Below, one piece after another: positions 48,505 through 59,104 of a stretch of DNA of 64,000 bases. A program made the position numbers and the translations under genes. The notes below the pieces were generated by a model that was not told the origin of the DNA, ran no database searches, and saw only the letters and a list, made by a program, of their open reading frames with translations. The DNA comes from Thelonectria olida (lineage: Eukaryota; Ascomycota; Sordariomycetes; Hypocreales; Nectriaceae): the NCBI GenBank assembly GCA_020736575.1, contig JAGPYM010000014.1:969459-1033458 (forward strand), given 5' to 3'. Numbering within the stretch: position 1 is the stretch's first letter; each line of letters opens with the position of its first letter.

Positions 48505-50251
48505 GGTTGCAATGAGCTGATGGTTTTGCTGTGAGATGTCCGATGGAGCTGTTGTGTTAATGTTGATTCTTGGCGGGAGAGTCACTCACTTATATATACA
48601 TCACTCTCACGGCCCTTCTCTGCTTGACCAACGTTTTAGATTTCACTCTGAAGGTGCATACACAGACCAAGGAACAATTCCTAGCAATCTAGCCCAATGC
48701 AAGGACCCGCCGACGATGACAAAAACACCTCAATTTACTACCAAGTATGCTCTCCTTGCCTTTGAAACGACCGTTTTTCGCTGGCATTTCGGATCTTCCC
48801 GAGCGGCCTCTCAATTGCCAACAGGTAGCCAATGAGGCGGTGGCCTCCGGGGGTCAATTGATTATGTTCCGTGGAGTTGACAATTGGTAAGCTGCAGGAA
48901 CCTGTTTAGTCATTTCGAACCGACGGCGTCACGGCGAGATTACCGAATGAGGCGCAGCTGAGAGGGATTGGAGATCCTTTGCAAGGATTCGGGGTCCACC
49001 AAAGCCTCAACGGTCGCTGTTATTTCACGTGGAATATTGGTCATAAACTGTGGCTTTGCAATGCTTAGTCGGCAGACGAGTCCAGCGTCCTGCACGAGGC
49101 AGACGGCAGTTGGGGGAAGTTCAAAGTGGTTTTCGTCTGCAACGTCGCAATTACGTCATCTTACAGCGAGGCACTCTCTTTGTTTAAGCTTTTAGCTTCC
49201 TATTTAAGCTAAAGTGCATTATCATCCATGAAATACCTAGAGATGCAGTGTTCGTTAAGCATTAGAATGCCAGATTAGTAGGGCAGGGTCAATAATTCGT
49301 AAGCAGCTGCTTCCATGGAATAACAGCGACATTTCGACACTTGCCTCCATGCAGTGCCCGTTGAGATGTTTCGTGCAAGACTGAGACATCGGCCTCTGCT
49401 GTAGGGGTTAGTTTGCATACCACACAGCACAGGCCCCTTTAAAGACTCTTCCAAAACTCTGCCTTAGAGACTCCAGCGGTGCAGTCCGTTTATGGGCATC
49501 TATCCGGACCGTTTATGCGTTGAGAGGGACACGCTCAACTTGAGATGCAGTGCTGTGGAGGGATTTCGAGTCAGATGTAGACTCAGTTTCAGCGAACTAC
49601 TTTGCAAGGCGGTCTTCGTATGCGTCTCGAGTTTCGCGTTACAGTACCATTGTGCATAATTAGGAAAGGAATACTGTTGCGAGATCTAAAGAAAATGCAC
49701 TCCTGCTGATTTAGCCCCTGCCTAAACAAACGCGGAGACAGTGCTTGGCTGTTAATTCCCTGCGCAGATGTTTTCAGGAATATGATCGCATTTAAATATT
49801 TAAGTGATCCAATAGTATTCCATGCCAGTTGTACTAAACGATAGCCTCATGTTTGAATATTATGGAGGCAGAGAGACGTGGATCAAGCCCTGCCCAGTGT
49901 CAATAATGATTCTTTTCCCTTTCTCCTCGCGCTTTAATTATTGTGAGTCTTGGAACAAAATAATTGCCCAGGAAAATACAGCTAACCCGTGAAAAATCGT
50001 GTGTTGACAGTATTTGTTTACTTGACTCACGATAAGGTTTTGATCTTTTATTTGAGAGTCATTGTGCCGTTGCTGTGACAATGCAATGTTGACATCAAAC
50101 TTAAATTTAACTCCCTAGCGTGTACCTATTCAATACATTCTTTATTCAAACATCCCATCCATGACTGACTTGCGCACTCGCAATCTTCGTCAAGCAGCAG
50201 AATAGTCAAGGGCAGCTGAAATCGACAAACTGCCTGGGCCATGGGTGGCCT
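48505..50251. other. Gene-poor interval
   Basis: About 1.7 kb. The first part is the promoter of the propeller gene (TATATATACA near 48591). From roughly 49740 to 50110 the sequence becomes AT-rich with no open frame. I see no gene and no inverted terminal repeat. Confidence 0.4.
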
Positions 50252-51590
50252 TCAGATCAAAGGATAATCTGGCACCGGAGCCCAACCGTAGTCCTCGTAA
50301 ATCTTGTCAACCATGTTTGGGGCCAAGTGCCACTGGAACGCGATCATGTCCTTCACCCCCAGATCGTCCCACATATCCTCGTCCCACATCACGTAGCCCC
50401 ATCTCCTCAGCGGCTCAGGCACATATTCGCCGTAGATGTTGGAGTATATGCCATCCCACAGGAGAACCCACGCCAGTGGTGGTACGTCAGGCACAATTGG
50501 GTCGAAGAGAAACTCCATAGGGTCCCTGCAAGCCTCGAACGCGTCCTTGGCATCGAGGGAATTGGGCATCTGACCCCGCCTGTCGTACTGCGCCTGCGTT
50601 GAAATAACCTCTTCGAGGGAGGGGTCCGTGAAGTCATAATGAGCGAAGCACTGCTCTATCCTGTCGACGAGCAATTGGTGGCTTTCGGTGGCCAACAGTT
50701 GCGCTAAAATGCCCAAGCCACAAGAAACGCTATCGTCCTTGTTTGCTATCGCCGCCAAAGTTAGCAGATGCGAAATTATTTCCACTCGCGTGGAGTGTGA
50801 GTGGGTGGAGATGCTTACTGTCACGATCTGTAATCATGTTGACCGACCCTTCAGGGTTGCGTAGGAACGTGGGCATCTCGGGGCTCAGGTCCGCTTCGAC
50901 CTGGTTGAAGAGGTCTTCGTACTTTTCCCTGACGAACAAGTCGATGCATCCGATCTCCTCGACTTCCCAAGGGTTGAAGATGCAACAGAAGCCCGCATTG
51001 ACTTGATGAAAAGGGATTGGATGCTGTTGTGGAACGTCACTCTGACCGAAGAGGCGGTAGTAGATCTCATATCGGTAGATAGCTCGGAAGATGCGTATCT
51101 CCTCGCTTCTTCTCAGGTCAATCTCAATAACGGCCCGTGAACTGGATGGAGCTGCTGCTCCGTTCTTGGCCGCGAACGAGGCAGCCGCCTTGGTGAGGTT
51201 CGCGTATGCCCAGTTCTTGTATTCGCGAGCCAGTGGCTCAGCAACGGACCGGTGGTAGGCTTCGATCCAGCGAAGGGATTCGGAGTCAATCGACCTCACA
51301 CTTGGATACGCACAAATCCTTGATGGCTCGGGCGAGATCCAAAGGCGATATTGACCGAGGAAGATGTTGACTGCTCTGTCAGTGCGGATCGACCCAAGTT
51401 GATTCGCTCGGCACCTGGAAAGAGCGTAGGCATCGACCCAGAAGCCGTCCAACTCCTCCTCCAGATCTACACGGATCGCGTGGTCGTGATTGAGGGGGAG
51501 GTGGCAGGAGCAGTCTCTAGTAGGGACTACTGTCCCGGGGAGGATGAGCTCTCCTGTGAAGGGCGAAACTTTTTGAACGTTGGAAGTCAT
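50252..51590 (-). CDS. Hypothetical fungal protein, 421 residues
   Basis: Two exons (51590-50819 and 50745-50252; intron with GTAAGC donor and TGCTAAC branch site) join in frame as DRDTNKDDSVSCGLG. I do not recognise the family. The product is soluble, acidic and rich in Trp and aromatic residues (FLFDPIVPDVPPLAWVLLWD, RRWGYVMWDEDMWDDLGV). It has segments such as IFRAIYRYEIYYRLFGQ and IFNPWEVEEIGCIDLFVREK that look like those of fungal proteins annotated only as hypothetical. No signal peptide, membrane helix or catalytic motif is visible. The spliced frame without stops and the good intron signals support a real gene. The single-gene unit has no functionally informative neighbour. Confidence 0.75.
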
Positions 51591-52231
51591 CTCGGTTGTT
51601 TTTGTGGTTGAAAAGAGTAGAAGTGAAAAGGATCAATATGATGTACTGATTCTTGGATGTGGATGAAAATGGAGAAAGTAGGGAACGAAGTGAGGAGCGA
51701 TAAACAAAGGTTTAAATAGTAGACGAGGCCGCAATAACACGGGGAAGAAGACGGGCCGCAGACCTGAAATAGGCTCATGTGCGAATACTTAACTTACCTA
51801 CGGAAGCTTCCTGACAAACCTATTCTTGAATTCTTGACTCTTATTCGTAATGTTGACACAAAAGTCCCAAAGTCATGCGACGACTGCGACCATCGGGACA
51901 TCAAACATTACCAAGTTTAATGTAAACGCAACTGGTCTTTGTTAGGAGTGAGGTTAGGCGAGGTTGGGGTCAGGTACAGTCCTTCCTACCGGATGCCTGG
52001 CAAAGCCTGGTGTAGTCTTCCAAAGTGCACTTTCATGCGAGTGTGGCCGCGCGGCTGTGGAACGCTTCATGAACCTCTCCTACCTTGAAAGGCTTTTAAG
52101 CTTCTTGAAGACGATGCTTGAGCACAATTTTTGAGTAGTTCGCTCCAAAATGACAAGGCTCGAAGCTGTAGATTACGAATGATTAAATTTGTCTGTCCCC
52201 TTCATCCAACCACTTCTACCTAAGTACGTAA
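51591..52231. other. Intergenic region
   Basis: No gene seen. It contains the promoter of the 421-residue gene and the 3' flank of the secreted protein at 52232. Confidence 0.4.
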
Positions 52232-52885
52232 TCAGACTTTGATGAGAGAGATGTCATCAAACCACCAATCCACACCGTGCCCAGAAGAGGTAACAATGAA
52301 GCCAAAATACGCCGTCCCTGCCTGAGACTCCTCGACAGTAAATCTGTAGTGCCATCGGAACCACTCCATTCCCAGGTTGATCCCCTTGCCGGGCCTGACA
52401 CTGAAGACGTTGCTCTCGCGGTTGAAGACTGCAAACTGCAAGGAGCTGAAGTCGGATCCGAGGCCCGGGATCAGCTGATGGCCCACGCTCTCGTCGCCGA
52501 TGAGGCTGCTTCTCGAACAAAAGGCGATTTGGTATGTGGCGCCCGCCTCGAGCCGGACTTTGGGGCGCCACTTGACTTTGGCTTCGATTCCCGTGGTGAG
52601 GGTGACTTCTCCGACTCGGAGGGCTTTTGTGAATTGGTTGTCTGGGAATAGGATGGACTGGATGTCCATGAAGAAGTCGAAGTCGTCTCCGGGATAGCTC
52701 ATGTACCAAGGATCGATGTTTCTGTCTTCGAACTCGAGATTGAGGAGGATGTTTTCTAGGTTTGTGAGTTGAGGTTTGCATTGAACGAACCCCGGGAGGT
52801 TATTACCTGGATCTGCGTATTCAGTGCCCTTAACCAAGGGAGCAAAGAGAGCCAAGGCAGAAATAATTGCTGTTGAATAATGCAT
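52232..52885 (-). CDS. Secreted protein, possible carbohydrate-binding jelly-roll domain
   Basis: ATG 52885 gives 217 residues beginning with a signal peptide (MHYSTAIISALALFAPLVKG). The frame is open further upstream but the earlier sequence has no homology I can see. The body looks like a galactose-binding jelly roll of the CBM4/CBM9 kind: LEAGATYQIAFCSRSS, WFRWHYRFTVEESQAGTAYF and the terminal DWWFDDISLIKV, where Asp-Asp before the last strand is typical of such folds. This is inference from pattern, not a confirmed family. Two cysteines at least (QCKPQL and FCSRS) could pair. It could bind glycans, or be an effector-like secreted protein. No intron is needed. Confidence 0.7.
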   Translation of the reverse strand: MHYSTAIISALALFAPLVKGTEYADPGNNLPGFVQCKPQLTNLENILLNLEFEDRNIDPWYMSYPGDDFDFFMDIQSILFPDNQFTKALRVGEVTLTTGIEAKVKWRPKVRLEAGATYQIAFCSRSSLIGDESVGHQLIPGLGSDFSSLQFAVFNRESNVFSVRPGKGINLGMEWFRWHYRFTVEESQAGTAYFGFIVTSSGHGVDWWFDDISLIKV

Positions 52886-53424
52886 CTTCACGTTTGCCCA
52901 AGTAGCGTATTGAGTGATGTGGTGGATAATTGGTAGAAGACTGGAAGACAGGATAGAATATATACACGTGGTGTAAAGATCCCCTTGCACATTCCCAGCT
53001 TTATCACATTGGAGTGCTCTCAACACTGCCATCCTTGGAGGCATGGCACTTCGCCGACCCGGCCTCGCCGTTGAAATGGTCGCCGAAGCTGGGGCGAAAC
53101 AAGTGGCTTGCTTGCATATTCCCCGGCTGATGCACAATGGAACACCGCTTACGTCGACATGGGTTGATCTCCACACCGCGCAGTTTCCGTGATATCTAGA
53201 ACTGATGACTGGCTCAGACGTGTGGAAGTCATGCCCAAGTATCGGCGTGCCAGGATATTATAAGCTTAAAGCTAAGAGACTGCGCATGGTCATAGATTGA
53301 GCCTCTACTCGTGGGACCGCCAAATGACCCTGTGAGAACATGTCAAAAGCGAGCCCACACTACCAGAGAAGCTCTGCTGGATTGATTTGGGCTGTGCTTT
53401 TCTCCTCGTTTCTCATTCGGTGCA
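52886..53424. other. Intergenic region
   Basis: No gene seen. It contains the promoter of the secreted protein and the 3' flank of the transporter. Confidence 0.4.
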
Positions 53425-54249
53425 TCACGAACCTCCCTCATGTCCCCTCACATTTCCTTCCACCAACATGACACATCCGACCGCCGCCCCAGCCGCCATC
53501 ATTCCCAACACCAACATCTGCAAGCCCTCCCAAGCGCACCGCCATGCACTGCCGTTCTTCCTCAGCGCCCAGCTTTTCCCAGATCCGAAGACGAACAACG
53601 CAACGAGACATAGGCTCAATGACCAACGAAAGCCCGCTCCGACGGTGCCAGCGAAGAAATATGGACTTAGCGGGATGACGGCGCCGATTGTGTAGCCAAG
53701 GGATATTGAGACACCTGAGAAGATTGGGGAGACGGGTACCAGTTCGGAAGTCGTGTTAGGGAGGCCGTCATAGTACGATTGTAGGCCTGCTGCGGATCGT
53801 TCCAAGCTGCCATGCGAGTCTTCAATTGCCGACAAAATTTGCGATGTAACGGCCGCTGGAAGATGCAGCGGCTCGAGGTGTTTTCGGAGAAGATTCTGGG
53901 CTTGATGGGAGTCCTTCTCGGAAAGCTCCCAGCTTTCGCCAGACTCGCTACTGCTGCTTCCGTCGAAGCTCAACATCCCCTTCATCTCGTCCTCGCTGTC
54001 GGTGTCGTTCTCATTCTGACTGTGCCTCTGAGATTGCGGAATCTCGTCTCTCGCCGCTAGGTATCCTCCAATGCCCATGCTGATGCTTCCAGCGCACAGT
54101 TCCGCAAGGCCGCCGGAAATGACAGTGTCGGTGCTTCCCAGCGAACTGAGGCCGGCCGTCAGGGCAAAAGGAACGGTCAATCCATCAGAAAAGCCAAGAG
54201 TAAAGTCGGAAAGGAAACGATTCAGGTGTGGGCTTTGCGACAGCTTCAT
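53425..54249 (-). CDS. Ccc1/VIT1-family vacuolar iron/manganese transporter
   Basis: Moves Fe2+ or Mn2+ into the vacuole. ATG 54249 gives 274 residues; the frame is open upstream to about 54339 but without an ATG. The first helix has the family signature DFTLGFSDGLTVPFALTAGL, followed by GGLAELCAGSISMGIGGYLA, which in the family carries metal-handling residues. An acidic Ser/Glu-rich cytosolic loop follows (QNENDTDSEDEMKGMLSF), then a helical part (QAQNLLRKHLEPLHLP), three membrane helices (ISLGYTIGAVIPLSPYFFAG, GFRWSLSLCLVALFVFGSG) and a terminal helix. Five helices is the family number. The length is slightly short for fungal Ccc1 (about 280-320), so a short upstream exon could be missing. 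Confidence 0.9.
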   Translation of the reverse strand: MKLSQSPHLNRFLSDFTLGFSDGLTVPFALTAGLSSLGSTDTVISGGLAELCAGSISMGIGGYLAARDEIPQSQRHSQNENDTDSEDEMKGMLSFDGSSSSESGESWELSEKDSHQAQNLLRKHLEPLHLPAAVTSQILSAIEDSHGSLERSAAGLQSYYDGLPNTTSELVPVSPIFSGVSISLGYTIGAVIPLSPYFFAGTVGAGFRWSLSLCLVALFVFGSGKSWALRKNGSAWRCAWEGLQMLVLGMMAAGAAVGCVMLVEGNVRGHEGGS

Positions 54250-55004
54250 CTTGGCGGCTAGAAGAGGTCTGGAGATGGAGTTGACAACGATTGCAAGATG
54301 GACAAAGTGTGCTCGCGTGGGCGATGAGGCAGGATTCAAGGTGAAGCGGGGAGCTATCCTGAAGCTGGATGTCCTTGATTACGCGGCAGGTTCTTCCGAA
54401 TCAGCCCTGCACTGCTATCGCAACGTGCCTGCTGCTCACATTTCCACCTTCAATTTCCGTGTTCTACGTTAGATCCTCGGTGAACGATCTTGGATAATGC
54501 TTTCCACGTATCCTCCTTCTCGGCACATCGCTGCCGTCCTCCACAACACAAAAGGACCCTTGTGCAAGGAACGGGTAAAGATCAACACGATTGCAAGGTT
54601 CTTATGAAAGGTTTGCTGAACAATTCGCCGTGTCTTATTCGTCTCCTTCTCAATGTGGTCTTAGAACGTCCGCGGAACCCCTGCAACGTTGAAGCCATAG
54701 CGGGAGCGTTTGAGCACCACGTGGGTGGAGAAGACCAGGTTGAAGCCGTTGATTCAAAAGCTTGATTGCCGATCTTCCATCGCTTGGCGAGATGATCGGG
54801 AATAACCTTGGCAAAAGATCGTGGTACGTCATTGTTGGGACGCAACACCATGACGATTAGTGGGCGCCGTTTATTACGTTGGGAGACGTAGAATTAGAGA
54901 AGTCAATTAGAGGCAAGCAACTGCTTTGGATTGATGATGTCTATGTACAACTATATACGCTGGCTATCTATGTACATCAACACGCATTACGAACCAACAG
55001 CGCC
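54250..55004. other. Intergenic region
   Basis: No gene supported. The minus frame at 54582-54851 has no motif. It must include the transporter promoter and the acid phosphatase 3' flank. Confidence 0.4.
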
Positions 55005-56335
55005 TCAATTGACGGGCGCATAACCCTTCGGGGGGCTGAGACCATCAGGAAGCTCAATGGTATCCTCGTAGTAAGTAGGGTTCTTGCTATGCTCCCACTC
55101 CTCCGCAATCGGCCCGTAAACCTTGCGACCGCTGTGGGCGAGCTTCAGATTGGGTTTGGGATACTCCTGGTTGCCGCCGTTGGTGTTGAAGTATCCGGCG
55201 TACGAGTAGTTCCAGAAGCGATGCTCAAAAGTCGCCTTGTGCTTGAACTCTCGGATCTTGTCGCGGGTCTTCTCGGCGACCAGCTTGAGGACGTTGGCGC
55301 CCACGTCCCAGCGTCCCAGCGTGGGAAGATCCCAATTGGCCTGGACGGTGGAAATCTCAGAGTAGTGGTTGTAGAAGCTATCGTCGGTAGTGCCGTGCAG
55401 ATGCTTAGGGACAACGTCGCCGAGGAGAATGGCGAGGATGCGATTCTGCAGCGCGTACGTCTCGTTCTCATCCCACGTCACGATGACGAGCGTGTTTTGG
55501 ATGAAGTTCGGGTCTGTGAGAAGAGGCTCCAAAAAGTCACGACACCACTGGCCAGCGACGGTGATGGAAGTGTCATGGCCGTCCGAGGTCATGTTGGGGG
55601 TGATGAACATCCACTGAGGAAGCTTGTTGGCCTTCAGATCCTTGTGGAACTGCGAGCGCTTGGTGTCAATCATGGATAGGTTCTTGACCTGCGACAAGCG
55701 ACGCTCATCGCGCGTGACGATATCGGCCAAGACAGCTGGGTTGTGCTTGCGAACGTAGTCGTTGGCGCCCGTCTTTTGGTTCACGTAGCTGTAGCCCTCG
55801 AAGCCCGTGTAGGGCATGTCCTCCTGGTACAGGCCCCAGGAGATGCCGCGGTGCTCGAGGAGGTCGATGACAGTGGACACGTTCTTGTCGACGCGATTGA
55901 AGTTGTCGTTTTGCATGCCAAAGTAGTCACCGGCGATGGCGGCGAGGTAGTTGGGCTCCGAGGGGTGGGTGACGCCGTAGTAGTTGGAGAGGGTGATGCC
56001 TTTCTTTGCGAACCACGCAAAGTTGGCTTCATCGTGGTTAGTTGGCGAGACTCGTGGGCATTGCGGGACATTTACTTACGATCACCAATGGCCTTGTCAT
56101 AATTCTGGTTCTCAAAGTAGATGATGGCAATGCGATCGAAGGCCTTGCCCTTCACATGACTAGTAGGACTGCTCGTCTTGGCCGTGGCGGCAGCGGCAGC
56201 GATAGAGTCGGTCGCAGTTGCCGTGTACTTGGTCTCCCAGACATCGCTGCTAGAATGCGGCTTGGGATTGCCATAAGGCGATCGGGCAAGAACGAGGCCG
56301 GCCGTGGCCAGAACATTGGCCGCTTGGAACAACAT
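55005..56335 (-). CDS. Secreted acid phosphatase (phosphoesterase family)
   Basis: Releases phosphate from organic esters outside the cell. Exons 56335-56080 and 56026-55005 (53-base intron) give 425 residues, typical of fungal acid phosphatases of the PF04185-type phosphoesterase family. An N-terminal signal peptide (MLFQAANVLATAGLVLARS) is followed by a Ser/Thr/Ala-rich spacer. The expected metal-binding motif IIYFENQNYD is near residue 72, then YYGVTHPSEPNYLAAIAGD, where the Thr is the likely nucleophile. Further conserved blocks are FITPNMTSDGHDT, TLVIVTWDENET and HYSEISTVQANWDLPTLGRW. N-glycosylation sites are frequent. It is divergent from the multicopper oxidase with 542 bases between starts, which may share a promoter. 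The intron restores DPNFAWFAKKG, a good junction. Confidence 0.92.
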
Positions 56336-56877
56336 GATGACGGAGCTGGTGGTGTTTCGGTTGAAGCTTGGACACTGAAGAGACGGACGAAAAACGGCTG
56401 ATCAACACGGGGATATTGAGGTTGATATCGAATGCACTGCTCGATGCGACTCAATGCGACATCGCCGCGAATTGCCATGCCCACCTATGGATGCATGCGC
56501 TCCGGATCATGTTGCCGTCCATCTCCGCAGCTCGGTGAACAATAACAAGATGGAGAAAAGGTCCCGTCGAAAGGATAATCATCCCTCCATTAGGAAACTC
56601 CAAATGCGATTTGCAGCTCGAGCACGTGTGTCGAAGGATGCAGACTGAACGGGGGAGCATCCGCGGCGGGTCTGTCACTCTTGTGCCGATTGATCCGACG
56701 AAGACGAGTCCACCGGAATGACACGCAAAGGTCAGCACCTTGGTTCAAGGGTGCGATCAAGTTGATCGGGGATACCCTGGGCTTGATAGAATGAGGTTGA
56801 GTCTTGTGGACAAGCACATGGCTTTCTTTCTCATTCACACTCCGTCACCCGCAACCCTCTTCACTCGCGACGATGCC
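56336..56877. promoter_or_regulatory. Shared promoter region of acid phosphatase and multicopper oxidase
   Basis: 542 bases between divergent starts. I see no gene. Upstream in-frame ATGs (56791, 56818) on the plus strand belong to possible longer oxidase forms. No regulatory site is identifiable by eye. Common control by phosphate or metal supply is possible but not shown. Confidence 0.4.
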
Positions 56878-59007
56878 ATGGATGCGCTGAAGCCGAAGAC
56901 CGAACGTGATGAAGCTCACAACGACCGACCATGGCAATTGGAGAATTCGCATCTGACTTCCAGTGAGTGCGGCCACGCGACGGCATCAACAGAAGATGAC
57001 TGCGACTTGGAGGAGCAGCCCTTCCTCAAGGCTGCTGAAGCCTCTGAGAATGACGCAGAACAAGGACGCCCGGGCGACAAATCATTTTGGACGTTTCGTC
57101 AAGCACTGTTGTTTGCCATCCTCGTCATCATGGCTCTCCTTAGTCTATCTGCAGTTTCGCTAGGCTTTGCGCCGGCCACTACGCCCAAGTCTCAGCATGA
57201 CGACGACACAGAGCAGCATCACCATGATACCAATCCGTCCCAGGCATCAGAAGTGGTCCACTACGACGAAGAAATGCCCGCGACTCCAACGCTTCGCGAC
57301 CAGAAAGAGTATATCCTTTCTTCGTCGTGGGACTCAAAAGCACCTCCAGCGACTCGAGAATATCATTGGACGATTGTATCCGGTGATCTCAACCCAGATG
57401 GTGTCTACCGTCCCATGGTTCTCATCAATAACCAGTATCCGGGGCCACTGGTCGAATGCAACGAGGGCGACACTCTCGTCGTGCACATCGACAACAAAGC
57501 CCCCAATGCCACCTCAATTCACTTTCACGGCATGTTTCAAAACGGTACCAACCACATGGACGGCACTGTTGGGATAACACAATGCGCCATCGCCCCAAAC
57601 TCATCCTCGACGCTTCGCTTCCAAGTGAAAGGGCAGTCCGGCACGTATTGGTACCACGCCCATCACAGTGCACAAGCATCCGATGGTCTTCTCGGCCCCA
57701 TGATTATTCATTCGCCGAATGAGCGCGAGCTGCAAAAGCTGGACTACGACAGTGACAGAATTGTCATGGTTCAGGATCACTATCACAACCTGACGTCGGA
57801 ACTCTTGATGGAGTATCTCGCTCCCGACCAGGAAAACGACGAACCCGTTCCCGACAATGCATTGATCAATGGCCGGGGCGTCCGCAGCTGCGACGACTTT
57901 GAAGGCTGGCGATGTGACAACAGCAGCGCGTCTACACCAGTACTCGACCTCGCCGCTGGCAAGAGACACAGATTGCGCATCATCAACGTGGGCGCATTCG
58001 CGGAATTCCAGGTTCAGTTCGACGAGCATCCATTCTTCGTCACCGAAGTCGATGGAACAGACGTCCATCCAGAGCCCTTTCACCGACTGAACATCCTCCC
58101 TGCGCAACGATACAGCGTCGTGTTGGAAACTAACGTGACGACGGCCTCGGCGTTTTGGATGAGAGCTCGCATGGTGACACATTGCTTTACGAGGCCCAAC
58201 AAGCATCTGCAGCCCGAAATCAGAGCCATTGTGCGGTACACGTCGCCCGAAAAGGAGCCCACACGTGATGAGCCGAAGAGTAAAGACTGGCCTGAAGCAA
58301 TCGAGGTCATTTGTCGCGATCTCAACACCAGTGTCTTGGGGCCCGTGGTTCCAATCGTGCCACCGCCTGCGGATGACTTTATCTACCTTCGAGCCAACTT
58401 TGAGATTGGAGCATGGAGACTAGCGAGAGGATTCTTCAACGAGTCCAGCTTCAAAGGGAACGCGACGCATCCGTCACTCCACCGCTTCTTAGACTCTAAG
58501 CCCGGCGACAAGATGCTCAAGTCACCACTTGGCGTCAACGAGCTCGTCTTCGATGCTCAGAGAGAGCTCGTTCTCCAAACAGCCGGTATCAGAACGATAG
58601 ATATTTCCATCAGCAACTTTGACGACGGCGCGCATCCCTTCCACATGCACGGTCACCACTTCTTTGTCCTCGCCCAAGGCTCTACGGGCTATCCCCCCGC
58701 AGTCGAAGAACTGCCCGAGTTCTACAATAGAACAGGCGCGTTGAAGAACCCGCTGCGCCGCGACACCGTCACCGTGGAAGGCTATGCGTGGGCGATTCTC
58801 CGGGTCACTTTGGATAACCCTGGAGTGTGGGCGTTTCATTGTCACAACACCTGGCACGCCGAGTCGGGAATGCTGATGCAGTTTTTGGTGAGGTCTGATG
58901 TGATGGAGACATGGGCGGTTGATTCGGAGCATAGAGAGATGTGCATACGGAAGGGTGTTGAGACTGGGTCGCGGCCGGATGATAGCATGTGGTTTGGGCA
59001 TTTTTAA
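56878..59007 (+). CDS. Membrane-anchored multicopper oxidase (laccase/ferroxidase-like)
   Basis: Intronless gene of 709 residues from ATG 56878; ATGs at 56791 and 56818 would add 29 or 20 residues. It is a type II membrane protein: an acidic cytosolic tail of about 70 residues, one helix (ALLFAILVIMALLSLSAVSL, about 76-95), then a His/Asp-rich stretch and three cupredoxin domains. All copper ligands are visible: HFH (215, 217), HAH (260, 262), HPFHMHG (586, 589, 591) and HCHNTWH with axial Met (654, 655, 656, 660, 665). Most laccases have Leu or Phe at the axial position, so Met suggests lower redox potential, as in bacterial-type oxidases or ascorbate oxidase. Substrate could be Fe(II), phenols or pigment precursors. 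A Ccc1/VIT1-like gene is about 2.6 kb away. Confidence 0.93.
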   Translation: MDALKPKTERDEAHNDRPWQLENSHLTSSECGHATASTEDDCDLEEQPFLKAAEASENDAEQGRPGDKSFWTFRQALLFAILVIMALLSLSAVSLGFAPATTPKSQHDDDTEQHHHDTNPSQASEVVHYDEEMPATPTLRDQKEYILSSSWDSKAPPATREYHWTIVSGDLNPDGVYRPMVLINNQYPGPLVECNEGDTLVVHIDNKAPNATSIHFHGMFQNGTNHMDGTVGITQCAIAPNSSSTLRFQVKGQSGTYWYHAHHSAQASDGLLGPMIIHSPNERELQKLDYDSDRIVMVQDHYHNLTSELLMEYLAPDQENDEPVPDNALINGRGVRSCDDFEGWRCDNSSASTPVLDLAAGKRHRLRIINVGAFAEFQVQFDEHPFFVTEVDGTDVHPEPFHRLNILPAQRYSVVLETNVTTASAFWMRARMVTHCFTRPNKHLQPEIRAIVRYTSPEKEPTRDEPKSKDWPEAIEVICRDLNTSVLGPVVPIVPPPADDFIYLRANFEIGAWRLARGFFNESSFKGNATHPSLHRFLDSKPGDKMLKSPLGVNELVFDAQRELVLQTAGIRTIDISISNFDDGAHPFHMHGHHFFVLAQGSTGYPPAVEELPEFYNRTGALKNPLRRDTVTVEGYAWAILRVTLDNPGVWAFHCHNTWHAESGMLMQFLVRSDVMETWAVDSEHREMCIRKGVETGSRPDDSMWFGHF

Positions 59008-59104
59008 AGTAATAATAATAGGACTTGTGTCGGAACAAATGCAGTCAATATTTCCTTAAAAGCCTTCCAAGTTCCTTGTTGTGCTGGGGGCTATGATCCT
59101 GGGC

